Of a stretch of DNA of 64,000 bases, positions 57,583 through 64,000 are shown piece by piece. The stretch is from positions 62,001 to 126,000 of the forward strand of contig JAVBLY010000001.1 of the NCBI GenBank assembly GCA_031553035.1, in the 5' to 3' direction. The position numbers were made by a program, and so were the translations under genes. Source of the stretch: JAVBLY01 sp031553035 (GTDB taxonomy: Bacteria > Bacillota > Clostridia > Peptostreptococcales > Anaerovoracaceae). The notes beneath the pieces are model-generated. The model saw nothing but the letters and a program-made list of their open reading frames with translations. It was not told the origin of the DNA and ran no database searches. Each line of letters starts with the position of its first letter. Position 1 is the stretch's first letter.

Positions 57583-59211
57583 ATGGCAAAAGAAATTAAT
57601 TTTAGTGAAGAAGCTAGGAGAAAATTGCAGGCAGGTGTCGATCAGCTTGCAGATACCGTAAAGATAACACTTGGACCAAAAGGAAGAAATGTTCTTCTGG
57701 AAAAATCATTCGGATCGCCCCTCATCACCAATGACGGAGTAACCATCGCAAAAGAAATCGAGCTGGAAGACAGCTTTGAAGATATGGGAGCACAGCTCGT
57801 CAAGGAAGTTGCAACCAAGACAAACGACGTTGCAGGTGACGGAACAACCACGGCTACGATCCTGGCTCAGACGATCGTAAGAGAAGGATTTAAGAATGTA
57901 GCAGCCGGCGCAAACCCCATGAGCATAAAAAGAGGAATACAGGGAGCTGTTGAGATCGCTGTTGCCGAGCTCAAGAAAAATGCCCGCAAAGTTGATACGA
58001 AGGATAAGATCGCTCAGGTTGCATCCGTATCAGCAGGAGATGACGAGATCGGAAACATGATCGCCGAAGCTATGGAAGAAGTAGGCAAAGACGGCGTCAT
58101 CACAGTAGAAGAATCGAAATCAATGGATACGAATCTGGACGTTGTTGAAGGTATGCAGTTCGACAGAGGCTACCTGTCAGCGTACATGGTAACAGATACA
58201 GAAAAGATGGAAGCGGTATTCGAAAATCCGTACATCCTTCTGACAGACAAGAAAATCTCAAACATTCAGGACATCCTGCCAATCTTAGAGCAGATCGTTC
58301 AGCAGGGAAGAAAGCTGTTTATCATAGCCGAAGACATCGAAGGTGAAGCGCTTACAACACTGATCGTCAACAAGCTCAAGGGAACATTCGACTGCGTTGC
58401 AGTTAAGTCCCCCGGATTCGGCGACAGAAGAAAAGCTCTTATGGAAGATCTTGCTATCCTCACAAACGGCACAGTGATTTCCGAGGAGCTTGGATATGAA
58501 CTTAAAGAAACCACTATTGATATGCTCGGTCAGGCAGGAACAGTTAAAGTCGACAAAGATAATACAGTTATCGTCGGCGGAACAGGTGCAAAGAAAGACA
58601 TCACAACAAGAGTAAATCAGATAAAAGCCCAAATAGAAGAATCCACATCAGAATTCGATAAGGAAAAATTGCAGGAAAGACTTGCTAAACTTTCAGGCGG
58701 CGTTGCAGTTATCAACGTTGGCGCAGCAACTGAAACCGAACTTAAGGAAAAGAAACTGAGAATGGAAGATGCTCTCAACGCTACCAAGGCTTCAGTTGAA
58801 GAGGGAATGGTATCCGGCGGTGGAGTTGCAATGGCAAATGTTATTCCGGCTGTAAAGAAATTCGTAGAAACTCTTGATGGCGACGAGAAGACAGGCGGAG
58901 CGATTATCCTGAGAGCCCTCGAAGAACCGGTAAGGCAGATAGCAGAAAATGCAGGCTTTGAAGGTTCGGTAGTAATTTCAGAAGTTAAAAGCAGCAAAAA
59001 GGGCATAGGCTTCAACGCCGACACCGAAAAATATGAAGACATGATCGCAGCAGGTATCGTTGATCCTCTGAAAGTAACGAGATCAGCACTTCAGAATGCA
59101 TCATCAGTATCATCCATGCTTCTGACAACAGAATCATGCGTAGTCAAAGCGAAGGAAGATGATCCAATGCCTGGTATGCCACCGGGCGGCGGAATGGGCG
59201 GAATGATGTAA
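57583..59211 (+). CDS. groEL: Chaperonin GroEL
   Basis: The 542-residue chaperonin folds many proteins in an ATP-driven cage. Conserved features: TLGPKGRNVLLEKSFGSP and the catalytic DGTTTATILAQ, plus VEEGMVSGGGVAMANV. The C-terminus is the flexible Gly-Gly-Met tail (PGMPPGGGMGGMM). The AGGAAGG ribosome site precedes the ATG by eight bases. A terminator follows 58 bp after the stop. Confidence 0.98.
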   Translation: MAKEINFSEEARRKLQAGVDQLADTVKITLGPKGRNVLLEKSFGSPLITNDGVTIAKEIELEDSFEDMGAQLVKEVATKTNDVAGDGTTTATILAQTIVREGFKNVAAGANPMSIKRGIQGAVEIAVAELKKNARKVDTKDKIAQVASVSAGDDEIGNMIAEAMEEVGKDGVITVEESKSMDTNLDVVEGMQFDRGYLSAYMVTDTEKMEAVFENPYILLTDKKISNIQDILPILEQIVQQGRKLFIIAEDIEGEALTTLIVNKLKGTFDCVAVKSPGFGDRRKALMEDLAILTNGTVISEELGYELKETTIDMLGQAGTVKVDKDNTVIVGGTGAKKDITTRVNQIKAQIEESTSEFDKEKLQERLAKLSGGVAVINVGAATETELKEKKLRMEDALNATKASVEEGMVSGGGVAMANVIPAVKKFVETLDGDEKTGGAIILRALEEPVRQIAENAGFEGSVVISEVKSSKKGIGFNADTEKYEDMIAAGIVDPLKVTRSALQNASSVSSMLLTTESCVVKAKEDDPMPGMPPGGGMGGMM

Positions 59212-59268
59212 TCCGAAAGTTTAAATCATTCTAACCAACAGAGTATCATCTCTGTAAATAAAAACATA

Positions 59269-59307
59269 AAAGTCGACTTCATTATCAAATGTGGTCGACT
59301 TTTTTTG
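59269..59307 (+). terminator. Terminator of groESL
   Basis: AAAGTCGAC (59269-59277), a 16-base loop, GTCGACTTT (59294-59302), then a T-run to 59307. A second small hairpin (ACAGAG/CTCTGT, 59238-59255) lies before it. Confidence 0.9.
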
Positions 59308-59619
59308 TATGGATTAATTTTTTTTGATTTTAGTGTAAAAGCAAAAAAAAATAAATATTTGACCCATGGAATAATTTTGGAAACGTGATTAAAATAGTCA
59401 AAATGTGGTTTACTTGATTTGCTTGTAATTCGATATCAAGTTGCTTTTATTCGAAAAGTTAATAAAAATGTAAAGAAAAATTTGTTTACCAATTTAACAT
59501 AGGGTATTGTAATACTAGGTAATATTGTTTATTATAAATGGAAGTAATGCAAGGTATTGCAATAAAATGAGTCTTATTATATAGAAGCAATTTTTTTTAC
59601 AACTTGGGAGGGAAAGAAA
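59308..59619. other. AT-rich leader region without an identified gene
   Basis: The 300 bp before the surface-protein gene are very AT-rich, with several weak promoter-like boxes (for example TAATACT near 59511) and short inverted sequences (GGTATTG/CAATACC-like). No ORF with a ribosome site was found other than the seven-residue frame at 59620. Confidence 0.3.
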
Positions 59620-59643
59620 ATGAAAGTGAAAAAACCGGGATGA
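59620..59643 (+). CDS. Possible seven-residue leader peptide
   Basis: GGGAGGG lies eight bases before an ATG that encodes MKVKKPG and stops at TGA. The good ribosome site upstream of a long surface-protein gene suggests a leader peptide or simply a remnant; translation is not proven. It ends 68 bp before the next start. Confidence 0.28.
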   Translation: MKVKKPG

Positions 59644-59711
59644 GATAACCCCACAAGAATAACAGTGCTGAAGGGATGAGAAATCAAAGGAAGGATAGAA
59701 AGGAAAGTAAA

Positions 59712-62453
59712 ATGAGTATTTTGAAAAAGAAAAGTATGGGAGCAGGACTGGTACTAATACTGATAATAGCACTAGTATTAAGCCCAATTGTCAGCTTCGG
59801 CGGAGATAGCGATACTGACGGATCTTATGATCAAGTGGGGCCTAACTATTTTTTTGTTGATGATGGCGGTGATCTGATCGATAGTACGGCAACAACAGGC
59901 TCCCTGCAGACAACAAAGGGTGGTACAAACAATAAGTTGTTTGTTGATTACAGCAAGGAAATTGAAGGTACCACAACACCGAATCAATTCGATATCACTC
60001 TTAAAGTAAAAACAAATGAAGATCTTGACAAGATTTATAAACCATCAAATGTTTTGATCGTGTTTGACGTGTCAGCAAGTATGGACTCTGATATCAACGT
60101 TGGCGGTAAGCGGACGACGAGATGGACAATATTCAGAGATGCAATGGCCAAATTCATTGATGATTTTCTTTCGGAAAGCCCGCAGAATAATGTATCTATC
60201 GCAATGTTCGGTGGAACCAATTCAGAAAATGCTGATACTTCTGTTGCACACGGAACACTTCAAACCTGGACAAATTCTACCTCTCAGGCAATCGGATCTT
60301 TTATCAATCATTCCCGTGCCAGTACAGTAAGAGGATTAATAAAAGAATATACAAATGGTCAGGCCGGATTTCAGGCGGCATATGACATTTTAAAGACCGG
60401 AGCTTATAATAATCAATACACATCTGTGGTGCTGGTATCTGACGGTGTATTCAATACAAGTTACGATCACGGGTATTCAGGAGGCATAAGTACAACAAAT
60501 AATACACTGCAAAATGATGCAATAGCTGAAGCCGGAAAAGTAAAAGCATTAGCCGGCTGTGATGATATTTACACATTTGCAATGGGTGGTGATGCAACTG
60601 CTACTGATAACAAGGCTATGAGACCGGGAGCCAGCAACAACCCACATCTAAAAGATTTGCTGAGAGCTGACAGTGACGAGGATATTGCTGCGGCATTCCA
60701 GGGACTGTATGATCACATCCAAAGCAGTGTACAGCCGTGGAAGGTCATAGATCCTATGAGCAAATGGGTCGATTTTGTCAGTGGATCTATTGAGATTGAT
60801 CCTGCACAAACTTTTGAAATAGGTGACCTTGCACCTGTGACTAATGAAACGCTTACATGGAATCTTAGAAATACTAAACCGGAAGAAACAGGTACTGCCC
60901 CGGACAGAGTGTTTACATATACCTTGAAATATACTGTAACTCTGGATACGGCGGTTGTGGGTGCTGATGATATGTGGGATACCTTAGTCCCGACAAATAA
61001 GGACACTCTACTAGAATATGCTTATTCTAGTAATCCGGACACAACACTTACGGAACATTTCCTTATTCCAACGGTAAAGGCTCCGAACCCGGTTCCGCCT
61101 ACAGGTGATATCAAGATAAGCAAGGCAGTCACCGGTTCAGGTGCTCCAAGTGGAGATACGTTCAATTTCTTAGTATGGAAAGCAAATGCACTTTATAACG
61201 GAGAATATTATCTGAATGGCAGTGATACTTCATCAACTATGGCAGGTGGTGAGCTTACACTAGGTGACGGCGATTATGCAATAATAAAAGGATTGACACC
61301 AGGCGTTGAAGTCAAAGTTCAGGAGATCCCTAAGGCATATTATAAGTCTCAAGGCGGCTATACCAAGACCGATACAGTAGTTGCAGATGAGACAACGGTA
61401 ATACCTTTTACCAATAATTATTCAAAGGCTTCAGGACTGACAGCAGAAAAGAGTAGCGATCCTGAGAGTGGAAGTATTGTGTATGCAGATGAACCAATTA
61501 AATATACCATCAAGGTTACCAACAATGATACATCAAGTACTGCAACCGGCGTTGTTGTGAAAGACTTTATCCCCGCACAAACAACATTCAGCGATGTCTA
61601 TAATGATGGTGTTTATGATTCCTCGGATAATTCCGTAAAATGGTATATCGACGAAATCGCTCCGGGAGAAAGTAAAGAAGTTTCTTTCGAGGTTATAGTA
61701 GAGGATAACTTCAATGAGAATTCTGAGGATATAGTGAATATAGGCCTATATAAGCAGACAGGTGAAATAACATCAGAAGGTGCGTTTGATAATGAAGACA
61801 GTTTTAAAGAAACAAACGAAGTAGTACATATCCCGCCGCAGCCGAGCATGGAGATCTCAAAATCAAACACTCCGGGTGAAGGAGAGATGGTAGGTCAGGG
61901 TGAAGATATAATTTATCAGATCAAGATCCAAAACACCGGTAATGTAACTCTCAATAATGTATGGGTAAGAGACTATATCCCCACATATACGACATATAAG
62001 GACGGAACAGTAAGCAACAACGGCACATATGATGGTGCAGGTAAGTTTGTCCAATGGCAGATACCGTCCATCGGCGTGGAGGATTCGGTTACTGTAAGTT
62101 TCACGGTGGTAGTTAATGATGATGCAAGTGGTGTAACGATTCAGAATGTGGCTCTTGCCGAAATACTCGGGGATGACACTAATCCTCCTACAGACAGAGA
62201 CCCCGGGAATAATACCAATGTTGTTACAAATAAAACCCCTGTAGTTCAAGGTGAAATAGAAAACCCACCTATCGATGATGGCGGCGGAAGTGTAATGGGT
62301 GAAGATGCTGACCCAGTTCAGCAGAAAGTTCTGGGCGAAGAAGCTAAGACATCTGACACAACGAACTCAATGCCATATCTAATTATAATGCTTGTAGCTG
62401 CCGCAGCAGTAATGGGAGCAATGATGTATAGAATGAGCAAAAAAGAACAATAA
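59712..62453 (+). CDS. Large surface protein: VWA domain, Cna/pilin-like and DUF11 repeats
   Basis: The 913-residue protein (ATG 59712, GGAAAG upstream) has a signal peptide (SMGAGLVLILIIALVLSPIV), a von Willebrand A domain (about 112-335) with MIDAS VFDVSASMDSD (D119, S121, S123), a Cna-B/Spy0128-like beta domain (464-571, GDIKISKAVTGSGAPSGDTF), two DUF11 repeats (574-683, 712-816; PIKYTIKVTNN, DIIYQIKIQNTG), and a C-terminal membrane anchor (NSMPYLIIMLVAAAAVMGAM then RMSKKEQ). It resembles a sortase-type sorting signal, but no LPxTG motif is present. A cell-wall adhesin or pilus tip-like protein is likely. Confidence 0.85.
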   Translation: MSILKKKSMGAGLVLILIIALVLSPIVSFGGDSDTDGSYDQVGPNYFFVDDGGDLIDSTATTGSLQTTKGGTNNKLFVDYSKEIEGTTTPNQFDITLKVKTNEDLDKIYKPSNVLIVFDVSASMDSDINVGGKRTTRWTIFRDAMAKFIDDFLSESPQNNVSIAMFGGTNSENADTSVAHGTLQTWTNSTSQAIGSFINHSRASTVRGLIKEYTNGQAGFQAAYDILKTGAYNNQYTSVVLVSDGVFNTSYDHGYSGGISTTNNTLQNDAIAEAGKVKALAGCDDIYTFAMGGDATATDNKAMRPGASNNPHLKDLLRADSDEDIAAAFQGLYDHIQSSVQPWKVIDPMSKWVDFVSGSIEIDPAQTFEIGDLAPVTNETLTWNLRNTKPEETGTAPDRVFTYTLKYTVTLDTAVVGADDMWDTLVPTNKDTLLEYAYSSNPDTTLTEHFLIPTVKAPNPVPPTGDIKISKAVTGSGAPSGDTFNFLVWKANALYNGEYYLNGSDTSSTMAGGELTLGDGDYAIIKGLTPGVEVKVQEIPKAYYKSQGGYTKTDTVVADETTVIPFTNNYSKASGLTAEKSSDPESGSIVYADEPIKYTIKVTNNDTSSTATGVVVKDFIPAQTTFSDVYNDGVYDSSDNSVKWYIDEIAPGESKEVSFEVIVEDNFNENSEDIVNIGLYKQTGEITSEGAFDNEDSFKETNEVVHIPPQPSMEISKSNTPGEGEMVGQGEDIIYQIKIQNTGNVTLNNVWVRDYIPTYTTYKDGTVSNNGTYDGAGKFVQWQIPSIGVEDSVTVSFTVVVNDDASGVTIQNVALAEILGDDTNPPTDRDPGNNTNVVTNKTPVVQGEIENPPIDDGGGSVMGEDADPVQQKVLGEEAKTSDTTNSMPYLIIMLVAAAAVMGAMMYRMSKKEQ

Positions 62454-62480
62454 AAAACATATACAAGCTTTATAGCAAAT

Positions 62481-62520
62481 AATCATGAGCGCTGACGTTT
62501 AGTCGGCGCTCATTGATTTT
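62481..62520 (+). terminator. Terminator after the surface-protein gene
   Basis: ATGAGCGCTGAC (62485-62496), loop GTTTA, GTCGGCGCTCAT (62502-62513), then TGATTTTTG. Confidence 0.85.
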
Positions 62521-62594
62521 TGATATTTGTTGGTTGATAGCCTTGGGATGCCCATGTTAATATGAGATAAATATGAAGGAAAGAGAAGCTTTAA

Positions 62595-63734
62595 ATGAAC
62601 GCGAATATCAAAAAAATAAAAATTCTGAAAGCCAGATCCTTACACGCAAATCTACCGTATTTCGTTACTGAAGCTGCCGCCGATGAAGCGTATGCTTTTC
62701 ATAAGTCCCTTGTAGAATACAAAGAAACTCCTCTTGTTTCACAAGGTGCATTGGCCAAGAAGCTTGGCGTTGCGGGCATCTACACAAAGGACGAATCAAA
62801 ACGTTTCGGTCTCAATGCCTTTAAAGCGTTGGGAGCTTCTTTTGCGATTTCAAAAATTCTTGAAAGTCCCGAAAATAAAGAGATAGAAGCATTTGTGACG
62901 GCAACGGACGGCAATCACGGAAAAGGCGTGGCTTGGGCTTCAGAAAAAGTCGGCAAAAAGGCCTTTGTTTATATGCCGAAAGGCTCTGTTCGTAGCCGTG
63001 TAGATGCAGTTGCAGCTATTGGTGATACAGAAGTAGAAGTCACCGAATTGAATTATGCAGATGCAGTCAAACATGCCGCAAAATTCGCAGAGGATAACGG
63101 ATATATTCTGGTACAGGATACAGGCTTCGACGGATATGAGGACATACCGAATTATATTACCCAAGGCTACACTACCATGGTTAGGGAGAGTCTAAACCAG
63201 CTAAAAAATGCCGGTATAAATAAGCCGACTCATGTCTTTATACAAGCGGGAGTAGGCTCAGTTGCCGGAGCGGTGGCCGGTTATGTGGCGTCTGTTTTCG
63301 GTGAAGGCAGACCGATTGTAACAATTGTTGAGCCGACGGACGTGGGGTGCATCTTCGAATCCGCCAAGAAAGGTGATATTGCAGTTATCGACGGGATGGT
63401 CGAAACTGACATGGCCGGGCTTAACTGCGGCGAGCCCAATATTTTCACATGGCCGATACTTCGGGATTATGCAGATTTTTACGCCAAGTGTCAGGACTGG
63501 GTCACATGGCAGGGCATGAGAAGATATGCCGACCCTGTGGACCCGGACCCCAGAATTGTTTCCGGCGAATCAGGTGCTGTGAGCTTGGGACTGGTGGAAA
63601 ATTTACTTACCGATCCGGACCTGATCAAATACAAAGAAGAAATGAGACTGGATGGAGACTCGGTCATCCTTCTGTTCAACACCGAAGGAGACACTGACCC
63701 GGTTAATTATGAAAAAATCATATCAATGAAGTAA
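62595..63734 (+). CDS. dpaL: Diaminopropionate ammonia-lyase
   Basis: This PLP enzyme converts 2,3-diaminopropionate to pyruvate and ammonia. The 379-residue protein shows the fold-type II lysine loop ESKRFGLNAFKALGASFA (pyridoxal Lys in NAFKALG), ATDGNHGKGVAWA, and GVGSVAGAVAGYVASVFG as the phosphate-binding glycine loop. The family name is based on YgeX-like motifs such as VQDTGFDGYEDIPNYITQGY. It is slightly shorter than the E. coli enzyme. Preceded by a possible promoter (TTGATA at 62534-62539) and followed by a terminator. Confidence 0.88.
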   Translation: MNANIKKIKILKARSLHANLPYFVTEAAADEAYAFHKSLVEYKETPLVSQGALAKKLGVAGIYTKDESKRFGLNAFKALGASFAISKILESPENKEIEAFVTATDGNHGKGVAWASEKVGKKAFVYMPKGSVRSRVDAVAAIGDTEVEVTELNYADAVKHAAKFAEDNGYILVQDTGFDGYEDIPNYITQGYTTMVRESLNQLKNAGINKPTHVFIQAGVGSVAGAVAGYVASVFGEGRPIVTIVEPTDVGCIFESAKKGDIAVIDGMVETDMAGLNCGEPNIFTWPILRDYADFYAKCQDWVTWQGMRRYADPVDPDPRIVSGESGAVSLGLVENLLTDPDLIKYKEEMRLDGDSVILLFNTEGDTDPVNYEKIISMK

Positions 63735-63785
63735 TAAAAAGTATTTCTTTCACAAATATTTTTTCTATAAAAATCATTGAAATTT

Positions 63786-63824
63786 AAAGGGCGATATGGC
63801 AGAGATAAGCCAGTCGCTTTTTTT
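63786..63824 (+). terminator. Terminator of the diaminopropionate lyase gene
   Basis: GCGA-TA-TGGC (63791-63800), loop, GCCA-G-TCGC (63809-63817), then TTTTTTT (63818-63824). Confidence 0.85.
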
Positions 63825-63901
63825 ATTGCATAAAACGATTGCAAAAATGGAAAATAATGGTAATCTAAAAGAAAAATGGGAATATATGGAAGGAATGCGA
63901 G

Positions 63902-64000
63902 ATGAAAAGTGTAAAAAAGATATTTGTGATTTATCCTCTGGTAGTAATGCTGATTTTAGGAGGGATGTTTGCAGCTAATGGGGATTTTTTATATGCAGCG
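63902..64000 (+). CDS. Start of a secreted or membrane protein (3' truncated by window edge)
   Basis: An ATG at 63902 with GGAAGGA at about ten bases opens a frame that runs off the window. The first 33 residues (KSVKKIFVIYPLVVMLILGG, then MFAANGDFLYAA) form a Sec signal peptide. Nothing of the mature protein can be seen. The overlapping frame at 63796-63978 begins inside the terminator and is not a gene. Confidence 0.7.
   Translation, partial: MKSVKKIFVIYPLVVMLILGGMFAANGDFLYAA

Noticed and set aside
63796..63978. 60-codon ORF after the diaminopropionate lyase gene
   Set aside because: It starts inside the terminator stem and overlaps the well-supported signal-peptide frame at 63902, which has the better ribosome site.
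1..64000. tRNA or rRNA genes
   Set aside because: No cloverleaf with GTTCRANYC-type T-arm and CCA-ready acceptor, and no rRNA-like block, was found by eye; short or unusual tRNAs could be missed without a dedicated search.

Overview
The window reads like the chromosome of an anaerobic, low-to-moderate GC Firmicute of the class Clostridia. Evidence: strong Shine-Dalgarno sequences before most genes, a CIRCE-controlled groESL operon, Rex, a clostridial 2[4Fe-4S] ferredoxin, a mini-rubredoxin, a NifU-type scaffold, an FMN riboswitch with a RibU transporter, separate coaB and coaC genes, and many DUF families common in Clostridia. A Peptostreptococcales/Anaerovoracaceae-like host is my guess. No rRNA, tRNA, CRISPR array, complete transposase or prophage module was seen.

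Layout. 0-11.3 kb: end of a hybrid sensor kinase, coaB-coaC, a TetR regulator, a saccharopine-dehydrogenase-like enzyme, DUF975 and ClC membrane proteins in tail-to-tail overlap, the chain CPBP protease - MBL hydrolase - sfsA - DUF2254, then a 29-residue membrane peptide and an ECF sigma/anti-sigma-like pair. 11.3-12.9 kb: AT-rich, gene-poor, decayed stretch with small ORFs, a start-less signal-peptide remnant and a lone excisionase-type HTH gene. 12.9-18.2 kb: two dapA paralogues around a GNAT acetyltransferase, a structured dapA leader, a GPH-type symporter and an EamA exporter. 18.3-25.9 kb: two large secreted proteins, the set VTC polyphosphate polymerase - DUF4956 - DUF4353-like lipoprotein, and a divergent OmpR/histidine-kinase pair separated from it by a four-half-site operator candidate. 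26-33.7 kb: tandem acyl-CoA ligases, mini-rubredoxin, NifU, CapA, PepV. 34-40.9 kb: visibly AT-richer cluster of leftward secreted proteins and lipoproteins plus a small RHH-like protein, flanked by two copies of a palindromic repeat. 41-45.7 kb: FMN riboswitch and ribD-ribE-ribBA-ribH-ribU. 46-50.6 kb: tsaE-tsaB-rimI-tsaD-ABC-F for t6A tRNA modification and ribosome-related functions. 50.6-54.6 kb: acpP, rex, ferredoxin, a P-loop/Asp23 fusion, an OGG-type glycosylase and DUF554. 54.9-59.3 kb: PadR-DUF1700-DUF4097 operon, GC-rich repeats, groES-groEL. 59.7-64 kb: a VWA/DUF11 surface protein, diaminopropionate ammonia-lyase and the start of a secreted protein.

Most noteworthy: (1) two pairs of CTGAAA/TTTCAG half-sites with exact 11-bp spacing between the polyphosphate-polymerase operon and the two-component system; (2) a three-copy family of 110-142 bp intergenic inverted-repeat elements, one of them inside the ribD leader; (3) a cluster of five AGTGAGAG/CTGTCACT-type hairpins before tsaE; (4) several genes whose -10 box lies only 6-8 nt before the start codon, suggesting leaderless mRNAs; (5) the P-loop/Asp23 fusion. 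All functions are inferred from reading the sequence; no database search was run.
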